Source: Owenia fusiformis
Taxonomy: Eukaryota; Annelida; Polychaeta; Sabellida; Oweniidae
NCBI GenBank assembly: GCA_903813345.2
Contig: CAIIXF020000002.1
Location: forward strand, 20,536,455-20,600,454
Direction: 5' to 3'
Length of the DNA stretch: 64,000 bases
Below, in pieces: positions 54,985 to 64,000 of this stretch. The position numbers and the translations under genes are program-made. The stretch's first letter is position 1; each line of letters opens with the position of its first letter. The notes below the pieces were generated by a model. The model was not told the origin of the DNA and did not search any database. It saw only the letters and a program-made list of their open reading frames with translations.

Positions 54985-55381
54985 CATTTTGGCAAATGAA
55001 CTGATTGTAAATTAATTTATGGAACTTAAGACTATGAATTGATTGAATTTCCATGAACTCATTGTACTTACACTGATTCTTCATGAGTTGATTGGATTCT
55101 CATGAACTGATTCTTCTTGTACTGATTCTTCTTAAATTGATTAAATGTTCATGAACTGATTTTTTCTTGAACTTTCATGAACTGATTGTTCTTGTACTGA
55201 TTCTTAATGAATGGATTGAACTTTTATGAACTGATTTTTCTGGTTCTGATTGTTCATGAATTGATTAAACGTTCATGAACTGATTGTTCTTGTACTGATT
55301 CTTAATGAATGGATTGAACTTTTATGAATTGATTTTTCTGGTTCTTAATGTTCATGACTTGATTGAACTTTCATGAACTGC
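54985..55381. repeat. Degenerate 'TTCATGAACTGATTGTTCTTG' tandem array, left part
   Basis: Units of about 25-35 bp combine TCATGAACTGATT with CTTGTACTGATTCTTAATGA. The array resumes at 58136-58250, so the element between them was inserted into it. Confidence 0.85.
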
Positions 55382-55389
55382 ATAATTCA

Positions 55390-58135
55390 GGGTTTTCGGA
55401 AAAGACCGACCCCACCGACCACCGACCGGTCGGTGTTTTCCACTGGTAGCCTCAAAACAGGGTTTGAAGAAAATGTGTAAAAGACCGACCATATCATGTA
55501 AAAGACCGAACATATTTGTAGCCTTAGAATATTAATAATTTGATTTTGAATGTCAATCGTTGGACTAGGCAACGTTTTTACCGATTTTGTACCTTGCAAC
55601 GAATGGCAAGCAAACAAATTGGTCATGACCGTCTCCTCTCGATTAATTGCCAGGGCCGTCAGATGGGGGGGTGCGATGGGTGCGACCGCACCCCCCTTTG
55701 TCACCCCAAAAATAAATTTGAAAAAAAAATTTTGAAAAAAAAAAATTTTTGAAAAATATTTTTTTTATAATTTTTTTTTCATTGACTCATACACTTTGAA
55801 AGTACCCAGAAAGCACCAAATAGCATCTTAAAATTGTAAAATATTCTAGGGGTATTGGCCACCCCTCACACCCCCCACAAAACAATGGAAAAGTTCTAAA
55901 TTTATTTTAGTATTTTGTCTCAGACACTTTTAAAGTGCCCAGACATCATCAAATAGCTCCTTGATATAGTTAGTGTTTCTGGGGGACTTGCTCCCCCTCT
56001 TGCATCTTGCACTTGCATAGACCCCCCCCCCTCTGGCACCCCCCTTGACCCCCCCCCAAAAAAAAAAAATTGTGATTTTCTCAAATTCTTTAATTGACTC
56101 ATACACTTTAAAAGTGCCCAGAAAGCGTTGTAAAATTGTAAAATTTTCTAGGGGGAGTGGGCCACCCCTCACACCCCAAACAAAACAATGGAAAAGTTCT
56201 GAATTTGTTTTATGTACTGTCTCAGACACTTTTAAATTGCCAAGACATCATCATCATCCTTGATAAAGTTAATGATTCTGGAAGACTAACACTTACTCGC
56301 CCTCTGGCATCCCCACTCCACCTCCCCCTCTGGCAGCCCCCCCTTAACATCCCCCCCCAAAAAAAGCCAGGAAGCACCAAATAGCAACTTAAAATTGTAA
56401 AATTTTCTTGGGAAATAGGCACTTTTAGGCACAGACACTTTTAAAGTGCCTAAACTTCATCGAATAGCACCTTGATATTGTAAATTTTGATATGGGGGAC
56501 AAACACTTGCCCCCCCCCTCTGGCACCCCAGCCCCACCTCCCCCTCTGGCACCCCCCCCCCCCCCCCCTTTGACACCCCCAAAATTTAAAAAAAAATTGT
56601 GATTGTTTTTCAATGTTTTTATTGACTAATACACTTTAAAAGTGCCAAGACGCACCAAATATCATCTTTAAATTGTAAAATTTTCTAGGAGAGTTAGCCA
56701 CCCCTCACATCCCCCACAAAACAAAAGAAAATATTCTGAATTTCATGTATTGTCTCAGACATTTTTTAAGTGCCCAGACATCATCAAATAGCACCTTGAT
56801 ATGGTCAATGTTTCTGGGGGACAACCCCTTGCTCCCCTACTGGCACCACACCCCACTTCACCCTCTCATCCACTTTGACACCCCCATAAGAATTTGAAAA
56901 AAATGCACATTTTTCTTATTGACTCATAACGCACAGGCGTACCAGATGGTTGCAAATTCGCTCCAAATACAACCAAATTTCAAAATTTTCCTGGGGGAGA
57001 ACCCCCACACCCCCCTGAATACTCGGTTTTTTATTCACTCATCTCTTATTCTCATGGTGGTGGGGTACTACTTGGAAACTTACACTTTGAAAGTGCCCAG
57101 AAAGCACTAAATAGCATCTCATCTCTAGGGGGAGTGGACCACTCCTCACACCCCCCACAATATAATTGGAACTTTTGGAAGTTGCATTTGTTAATTCCAA
57201 ACCAATATAGGGAGTAACTGAGCCCCCCCCCCCCCCTCTGACTTACGCGATTTGATTTACGCGGCAAAAAAATTGACAATTTTATATTCTCTTTAGTAAG
57301 CTAAAAAACCGCACCCCCCTTGGAGAAAAGTGTCTTACGGGCCTGATTGCCCTGCCTTAGGTCCTAACCTATCATTAACCAACCTATCGTTTCTACGGGA
57401 ATCTATCCTAATTTTTTACTGAAATTTAACAATTTCGAAACAAAAATGATTTGTTATCGTCATAGCCTACTGAATACTGAACACGATATAATGTTACATG
57501 CGTTCTCTTATCGGGATTAAAAGTGACTTACCATTTCAGACCATTAGAAAGCTTTTTTTTGTCATATCAAATGTAGTTTTTACCAGTTGACGTTTAACAA
57601 CTGAGAAATCAAACATAACGTTACGACGTCAACATCGACGATGTTTGTGTGTTTTTGTTATTGCGTTTCATATGATCGAATGAAGAATGAACTTAATGCA
57701 ATGTTACGTGCGTTTTTTTCCAAAGTGACTAACCAGGATGAAATTGGTCTTCTAACAACTGAAACATCACTTAAAACACAGATATTGGCCAGATCGTTTT
57801 GTAGTAGGATCTCATAGGCTCAAAGAATAATAATTGAGCTACTGATCCTACTACAAAAGAATCTGGCCGGGATCTATGACTTAAAAATATGACATTACAC
57901 ACCACGACGATGTAACGTTTTCATCGTGATTTGAAATGATAATTATACGTTTTTAAATCACGACCTAGTAAAGGTACTATAGTCATTGGATTCCCAGTTT
58001 TAGTTTTACTTCTAATTTTGCATTTTTCATCTTTATGTAAAAGACCGTCAGCCGACCACCGACCACATGTACCCAACTGTGGAGAGTGACTGGTCGGTGG
58101 TCGGTGGTCGGCGGTCGGTGTTTTACGAAAACCCG
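55390..58135. mobile_element. Element with 8-bp target duplication (ATAATTCA), hAT-like
   Basis: The termini GGGTTTTCGGAAAAGACCGA and the inverse CGGTGTTTTACGAAAACCCG are inverted repeats rich in ACCGACC words. ATAATTCA occurs at 55382-55389 and 58136-58143. The length of the duplication fits hAT; no transposase is visible. It contains a nested element at 55651-57345 and a hairpin at about 57790-57872. Confidence 0.8.
55651..57345. mobile_element. Nested element, CAGGSCCGT termini, 5-bp duplication ATTGC
   Basis: It starts CAGGGCCGTCAGATGG and ends CTTACGGGCCTG. ATTGC flanks both sides (55646-55650 and 57346-57350). The interior has four to five diverged units of about 300-500 bp, each with CACTTTRAAAGTGCCCAGA, CACCAAATAGCA and C-runs. 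It probably belongs to the same superfamily as the CAGGCCCGTAGCC MITEs. Confidence 0.82.
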
Positions 58136-58260
58136 ATAATTCATGTACTGATTCCTTATGACTTGATTGAACTTTCATGAACTGATTATTCATTTACTGA
58201 TTCTTCATGAATTGGTTGTTCTGGTAATGATTGTTCATAAATGAGTTATTACTGTTATTA
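58136..58260. repeat. Degenerate 'TTCATGAACTGATT' tandem array, right part
   Basis: This continues the array at 54985-55381 on the other side of the insertion. Confidence 0.8.
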
Positions 58261-58619
58261 CTATTACTCATAAATGAGTGATTACTGATGTTGATGTGTA
58301 ACAAACTCTATTCTTTTCTGTATCTTTCATTAGTCTTCATGTTTACTTTTTTTCCATTTCTTTATACAAATATATAATTTAGAATGTAATTATAGTATTT
58401 TTAGGACCCTGACTCGTTTTGTTATGTTTGCAAATTTTTAACTGCAATTTTACATTATTAAAAATAAGAATGAATGTACATGTATATGAAATTATAACAT
58501 ATCATATCTCCAGCATGGCAATATCACATCAAGTGTCATTTGGTGAATAGTTTATGTGTTCAGATTGGGTTACACATCATACTGAATTTTAGATGTCATT
58601 GATTTGCTTATGGTTATAG

Positions 58620-58723
58620 GGAGGAAGAAGAGGAAAGGAAAAAAGCTGAAGGTGATAGATTGAAAGATGAGGATGAATCAAGGTCATCTTCAAGGTCAAG
58701 TTCAAGGTCACAATCTCCCTCAG
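58620..58723 (+). CDS. VWA3B: VWA3B-like exon 26: acidic/RS-rich segment
   Basis: The acceptor is GGTTATAG and the donor GTAGAA; it enters in phase 2, matching exon 25, and leaves in phase 1. It encodes EEEERKKAEGDRLKDEDESR followed by SSSRSSSRSQSPSG, an RS-like tract. Confidence 0.85.
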
Positions 58724-60114
58724 GTAGAAAATCTTGAATGTATTGTCAAAAGTATTGTTAAATCTCAAATAGATAAATTACATCCATATAAAATCCAAAG
58801 ATCTTATTTAATAGTTGCATCTAATAGTTATACATCTAATTGAAGTCAATAATGTGTGTGTTTCAACCGGGGTCAACCCAGTTGTCCGAAACCCAGTTGT
58901 CCGAAACCCAGTTGTCCGAAACCCAGTTGTCCGAAACCCAGTTGTCCGAAACCCAGTTGTCCGAAACCCAGTTGTCCGAAACCCAGTTCTCCGAAACCCA
59001 GTTCTCCGAAACCCAGTTCTCCGAAACCCAGTTCTCCGAAACCCAGTTCTCCGAAACCCAGTTCTCCGAAAATTAAAAAATTAAATGTCTTAGCGGTAAC
59101 GAATCTTGTCGCAACTTCGCGAATCAGGACAGCATAACATTGGTATCACGTTGACATCGGTTAGCCCGGTCAATAATGGGTCCGAAAGTTCACGATCATA
59201 TATATTCTTACTAGATTCTCGGCACATAGACTTATATGGACATTCTACAAATTTTGAACCGCATTGTCCAGCACGAATCGCACTCCTTCTTGGTGAAAAT
59301 TCAAGACTGCCGCCAACATTTTAGACAATTATCACAGTCGAAGAGAATATTCTGGCGAAAGGAATATCTATCTCATTCGAATAACGTATGGACGTCCGTG
59401 ACAATTATATATATTCATTTGATAATTTTTTCATTCCCTTTTCTCAATAAAATATGGTTAATTATGTTTTCCAATATCAATTGATAATATTTCTACCCTG
59501 AAAAATATCTAAAAAGAAGATTTTGGTTGTTCAGTACCACCGTCCACCCATTGTTAAGATTTCGTCCAAATTTTCGATAAATCAATAAAATATGCTCATT
59601 TCGTATAACTTATATATGTGGCATATATACATATCAGATGTCTATCCTTTTTTCATCATAATATAAGAGGTTTGTATGTTTTAGTAGAAACGTATTCCTT
59701 TCCAAACATTTAGATTTAAGAATTTCTCCCATTGGTGATATTGTTCAAAATCAAAACTGTGTTTTTGCGATATATTGAACTGTTGAAGTAAGTGTGTAAT
59801 AGTTTGTAGTAGAGCCAAGATTTGATCTGTATCATGTACGTACCCTGCATAAAAAATTCGTTTTTAGTGTGCCATAGATGTCAACCATTAACTATTGCAG
59901 AATCATTGAAAAAGTTTTGTGAAAAATTAGGATAATGTTTCAAAATTATACACCGGACAATAAATAACTATACTCAATGCAGACAGGGAGTTTTAATTGC
60001 CCAAAAACTGAGTATCAAAATGCATTTGTATCTCTTTAGTATCTTGCATGACTCGTTCATATGAATTCTTTATTTCTACCTCGTTCCCAATACATTCTGA
60101 GACAGTTCAACCTT

Positions 60115-60555
60115 TGCCCCACGTCGCCACGCGGTCCTAACTTCGACCGTTAATTTGAATTTTTGACCTACCGGATATTTGAAAATCAATTACGAGTCTC
60201 ATACTGCACCGTTTTTCTTCAAACTTGTTCCATTCAAAGCATGACAAAAATCTCTTTCTGATGGTACGTTATTATCTTAAACAGAGTTCCTACTTCCAGC
60301 GTAATTTTGGTCCCCAGCTGTAAGAAGGCCTTCTAACAGCTGGGGAGTGGGGACCAAAATGCTGCTAGAACGAGAGACTCTTTACAATAAAGTAATGCAC
60401 TGACAGAAGTGCAATTTTGTTTTGCTTTTAATGGTATAATGGAAGAAAAACGGTGCAGTATCAGACTCGCAATCCTTTATTTTCAAGCATCTGGTAGGTC
60501 AAAAATTCCAATTAACGGTCGAAGACCGCGTGATTGCAGAAAGTGATGACCACGT
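60115..60555. mobile_element. Foldback sequence inside the long element
   Basis: Arms share TTCGACCGTTAATTTGAATT, TGACCTACC and TGCACCGTTTTTCTTC in inverse order. The centre is a hairpin near 60310-60355 (TTGGTCCCCAGCTG and CAGCTGGGG). Confidence 0.75.
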
Positions 60556-60944
60556 GGAAATTTTGGAACTACCCTTTCGAGTAGGCAAGTAGACCCCATA
60601 CGGTTCTAAGTACTTCCAATCCGTCCACACAGTTTAAGCCCGTTCTCGAGAGCGTAGTGAGAACTAGTTTGGTGTGATAATAGGGTCAGATACTGAAAGT
60701 GTAAGCATGGACGACCTCCCACCGTCCAATGAATACAGTGGGTTCAGAATCAGAAGGCGTTTCAGACGGCGTTCTGAAACAGCTCACTATAGCTTATTCC
60801 TTAAATTTTGGCCTGAATGCTTTGTACGTTGAGAGACGGGACGGGACATGAGCAGTGTGACAGCGCCATTACCATTAGGCGCACGATGGGCACATTTTAA
60901 CTTAGTATGAGTAGGGGATAATTTATGAGGATCAATAGGACTTC

Positions 60945-61262
60945 CCACGGCAGCCGCATGGTGAATTTTAAATTTCTGTTGATAAATAATACTTTTTTCA
61001 TTTTATTTACATCAGGGCAATTTATAAATGTTATTCATAGTGCTAGGATGTAATATCAAATGAAAAGTGATCGTGAAACATTGACAAATAATCAGTCAAT
61101 CTTGTTGAGCCAGTTGATTTCTACGGGACCTCAGAAATGAACAAATATTATAACTCCGTGTTATAATTTCTATACGGCGACCCTGCGGCGAGTGAAAAAC
61201 TGGATACGCCGTACGGAGTCCATAAGGCAAGCGTAGTTTTCCTACGCACAGGCACTGTAGCC
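60945..61262 (-). repeat. Inverted copy of the repeat at 4798-5155
   Basis: It starts CACGGCAGCCGCATGGTGAA and runs as the complement of the 4798-5155 repeat, with moderate divergence. It is nested in the long tandem-terminus element. Confidence 0.75.
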
Positions 61263-61263
61263 C

Positions 61264-62046
61264 CTTTAAACATTATCCTCCGTCAATAGAAGATACACTC
61301 ACCTCCATAAGTTGAATTTTTATTTACTTAACCGTCGATGAAATAACTATAATATTGATGGAAACGTAACTTGACTTTATTTCCAATACCTTCAAATTTT
61401 ATCAATTTTTTTCCTAAATTACAATAGGTCGAAAATTGATGATAAATTTGATGACTTTTTGAAAATCGTCATTCCCATGTCATCCAATGGGAAATGGTAG
61501 ATTTACCGCACGTCATATGACAGAATATCCATCCATCCAAGTCCTTGCAAAATATGAGTAAGGCAGGCAATTGAATTTGCTAACTTTATTTAACAAAGAA
61601 TTGATATGTTTCTTCAGGTTCAACAAAGTTACAGGGCTTTAAAGTCAAAAATGGTTTTCAAGAAAACTCTCCCATTGAAATAACACAGGAGTCGAAAAAT
61701 TATTTTCAAAAATGACTTTGAAGCGCTATAAATTTAGTATTCATCAAATAAATTAAAACTTAGTGAACAAAAAAGTCAGACAATTCAATTTTTTATACCA
61801 AAAAAATTTTGCTGAATCTTTTACTGAAAAGATTCTGATTTGCCCCGAACTCTCTATTTCCCCTTGGATTATACGGGAATGACGATTTTAAAAAATTCAT
61901 CAAATTTATCCGTTCAATTTTCGATCTCTTGTTATGGAGGAAAAAAATCTAGAAAATTAGGAGGTATTGGAAATAAAGTAAAGTTACGTTTCCATCAATA
62001 TTATACGCTATTTCATCGTAAATAAAAATTCAAACGTAAAGAGGCT
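61264..62046. mobile_element. Second foldback sequence inside the long element
   Basis: The arms share AATATTGATGGAAACGTAAC and ATTGGAAATAAAGT-type words in inverse order. The outer parts read CCCCTTTAAAC and GGCTTTAACACG. No ORF of note. Confidence 0.65.
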
Positions 62047-63133
62047 TTAACACGTAGTTCAATGGGGGAACTAAGGTTGCCAAACTTATGGAGGGGAGTG
62101 TATAAATACAACTACCGGCTTTTCACGCAAATGAGCCTACTGGGCGTTTATTTAGTAAAGTTGACGTCGTGTACATCTTTTGAAACCAAAAATTATTCTT
62201 CATTTAGGTACTCTGTTCGAGAAATAGAGATTAAATTCAAAAAGATGAAGTGAGTACATGGCGAAAATGAAACTTCTTGCGAATTGGAGAACATCCAATT
62301 TGATACGAGGACAGCCTGTCTTCGTTTCCAGTTAATCCCAAGTGATTACGTTTAGAATGTTTTGTTCTTTTACATTTTACGATTTGATAAGAGACAGAGA
62401 CTAAGAAATTAAATGCGACGAAACATTTTGACAACGTAATATGTGTACTGTTTATTCTTTAAAGTTTTATGCGTTAACTTATTTTATCGGTTTCAAAATG
62501 TTTCATTTTATTTTGCCTATATAAAATATATTGAATAAGATAAGATCAACTGTTCCATAATATATATTGTGTTTTGATGACCTTTTTTAGAATCACAATG
62601 TAAAATAAATCCCCCGTTCCTGTCATTCTGGTAACGCCGTGTAATGGATGCAATTCAAAGTGAGAGAGAGATCTATACATCAGAATGCATCCATGCCATT
62701 AATTTTGCCAAATACATGACATGAAACTGGCTTGAGGTGCGTCCCCCTTTATCTGGTAAAGTATGACTAAATTTTTCGGACAACTGGGTTTCGGAGAACT
62801 GGGTTTCGGAAAAATGGGTTTCGGACAACTGGGTTTCGGACAACTGGGTTTCGGACAACTGGGTTTCGGACAACTGGGTTTCGGACAACTGGGTTTCGGA
62901 CAACTGGGGTGCACCCGTTTCAACCAACCTTTCCACTTTTGTTGTATCGAAGAATATATTGGCAAGATTATTGATGTCAAGTTTGATGATGTCATTGGTT
63001 ATGGATAGCAATTAATCCAATCCAAAATAGGATTAACTTAATTCTAATTTTGAAAAAGTATTGTAAAGATCCATTATATAATAATTATTGATTTAATTGT
63101 TTATCTGTTTATCATTCTTGTCTGTATCACCAG

Positions 63134-63261
63134 GTTCTGAGGAACATAGTAATCGTAAGAAAGGTTCAAGAGGCAAAGTTTTAGCTGAACACGACCAAAA
63201 GCTCGCTTCCCTACAGAGGGCGCTGGAGAAGCAACAGAAACGACAAGAACGTCAACAAAGA
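63134..63261 (+). CDS. VWA3B: VWA3B-like exon 27: coiled coil
   Basis: The acceptor is ATCACCAG and the donor GTATGT; it enters in phase 1, matching exon 26, and leaves in phase 0. It encodes SEEHSNRKKGSRGKVLAEHD, QKLASLQRALEKQQKRQERQ, a basic coiled coil. Confidence 0.88.
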
Positions 63262-63583
63262 GTATGTCAACAAATTCTAACATGATTATGATGTCACAAC
63301 CATAAGAACTAGGCCCACTTATATTTTACTAGGCTAAAACCACAATCTTTTGACTGATATTTGGGATCTGGCTTTATCTGTCACCATCTGTAACAATTTG
63401 TTGCATTTTTGTAACCATTTGTATTAACTTACCTGTTTGTCACATTCCCCTTTGTATTTTTGTGAATGCATGTGAAGTAGTGCAAGGATTTAATTGCTTG
63501 AGGAGTATTAAAATTGTAATTTTAGTCGAGTCGTGAATTCTCAAATCCAAAGGTAAAGATTGGTATTGGTTTCATTTTTACAG

Positions 63584-63739
63584 CAATTAAAAAAGCAACA
63601 GCGTAAACTTGCAAAAGCAAGAAAGAGATTAAAAGAACAAGAAAATCAGAATAAAAATGATGGTACCTATGCAAGGTTATTGGCTGACTACCATAGACTA
63701 CTTGATGATGCTACCAAGAATAAATCACCAAGACAAAGT
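63584..63739 (+). CDS. VWA3B: VWA3B-like exon 28 (last visible): coiled coil
   Basis: The acceptor is TTTTTACAG and the donor GTAAGT; phase 0 on both sides. It encodes QLKKQQRKLAKARKRLKEQE, then YARLLADYHRLLDDATKNKS. The coding sequence continues beyond the window. Confidence 0.88.
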
Positions 63740-64000
63740 GTAAGTTCGGTTTTTAAGAATTACAAATGTTCTTCTTTAAAATATGAAATAAAAAGTGCTT
63801 TGATAGTAGAATTTTGAAGCAATTTTGAATTAAATTACATTAAATTATATTATGTTGTGCCAATGGTGACCTCTGGTGAAAGTCTAAAAGAAATAGATTA
63901 TTAGTATTAGGAAGTCTGTGTAAAATTCCCCCATTACTAATTGACCACCCCTTGTATTTTATCAGTGGTAGCTGTATTAATAAGTATTAATCATCTATAG
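63740..64000 (+). other. Intron after exon 28, nothing recognised
   Basis: AT-rich sequence to the window end, with no further exon seen. Confidence 0.5.

Larger units (their letters stand above)
58869..62916. mobile_element. Foldback element with 15-bp tandem-repeat termini, long form (9-bp duplication GTTTCAACC)
   Basis: The left terminus GGGGTCAACCCAG opens 13 units of 15 bp: seven CCCAGTTGTCCGAAA, then six CCCAGTTCTCCGAAA. The right terminus has nine inverse units and closes with CTGGGGTGCACCC. GTTTCAACC flanks perfectly at 58860-58868 and 62917-62925. The parts next to the termini match the short form at 53245. The middle 2.9 kb is extra and holds other elements. The open frames across the termini (PKPSCPKPS, NPVVRNPVVR, QLGFGQLGFG) are translations of the repeat. 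No transposase is seen. Confidence 0.92.
1519..63739 (+). other. VWA3B: VWA3B-like gene locus (28 exons seen, open at both ends)
   Basis: This is the span of a multi-exon gene whose exons were chained by GT-AG sites and matching codon phase. The joined product (numbered from the first visible exon) has W-L-x-x-x-G-L modules near residues 60-89, 440-465 and 915-945. A degenerate VWA-like fold covers about 165-345 and a canonical VWA domain about 553-723. A DUF4537 (Tudor-like) domain covers about 1190-1320, and a basic coiled coil about 1375-1430. This order fits vertebrate VWA3B proteins, which combine VWA and DUF4537 domains and have roughly 1,300 residues. VWA3A is the alternative, but I do not associate DUF4537 with it. 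The molecular function is not established; the VWA fold suggests metal-dependent protein binding. No signal peptide or membrane segment is visible, so it is probably intracellular. The first and last exons lie outside the window. Intron 20 (24.8 kb) carries other genes. Confidence 0.8.

Noticed and set aside
55387-57279. Several Gly/Pro-rich frames around C- and G-runs
   Set aside because: Derived from C-run-rich internal repeats of nested transposable elements.
58815-59137. Three overlapping open frames with PKPSC, NPVVR and QLSET repeats
   Set aside because: All are translations of the same 15-bp terminal repeat of a foldback element; every frame is open because 15 is divisible by three.
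62673-63011. QLGFG / PKPSC repeat frames on both strands
   Set aside because: Same explanation as at 58815: inverse 15-bp terminal repeat, not a gene.

Overview
The window looks like nuclear DNA of a marine invertebrate animal, most likely a lophotrochozoan such as a mollusc. It is AT-rich, genes use the standard code, coding exons are short with GT-AG introns, TACATGTA-type words are common, and small transposons are dense. The species call is inference.

One large plus-strand gene dominates. I could chain 28 coding exons from 1519 to 63739 with consistent splice phases, about 1,450 codons and open at both ends. It encodes a protein of the von Willebrand factor A domain-containing 3B (VWA3B) type. 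In order it has a short W-L-G-L module, a first VWA-like fold with a degenerate metal site, a second W-L-G-L module, a canonical VWA domain (DVSGS, STNT and SDG signatures), a Ser/Pro/Arg-rich linker, a third W-L-G-L module, an acidic serine-rich segment, a DUF4537-type Tudor-like domain, an RS-rich stretch and a coiled-coil tail.

The intron from 18500 to 43311 (24.8 kb) hosts a nested same-strand cluster of four intronless paralogues (20439-34091). They encode secreted or surface proteins with a signal peptide, a somatomedin-B domain, a cysteine-rich ectodomain and a short hydrophobic C-terminus that resembles a GPI signal. Each has a TATA box exactly 60 bp before its ATG. The third copy is frameshifted. 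Each copy is preceded by an array of degenerate 'cattgccctttt/aggatcattt' repeats and followed by tandem copies of its own 3' coding end. The same intron carries TTAA-type foldback elements and a non-LTR retrotransposon with an intact 1,335-codon endonuclease/reverse transcriptase ORF.

The other introns are full of elements with readable target duplications. Two 601-bp TTAA foldback MITEs sit near 16.5-18.3 kb. Two foldback elements have inverted termini built of 15-bp tandem repeats and perfect 9-bp target duplications (53245-54452 and 58869-62916). A CAGGCCCGTAGCC family makes 5-bp duplications. An 8-bp-duplication element (55390-58135) contains a nested 5-bp-duplication element. In three places a tandem array is made of gene-boundary sequence: at the acceptor of exon 20, at the donor of exon 18, and at the stop-codon region of the somatomedin-B genes. 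No rRNA, tRNA or CRISPR was recognised.
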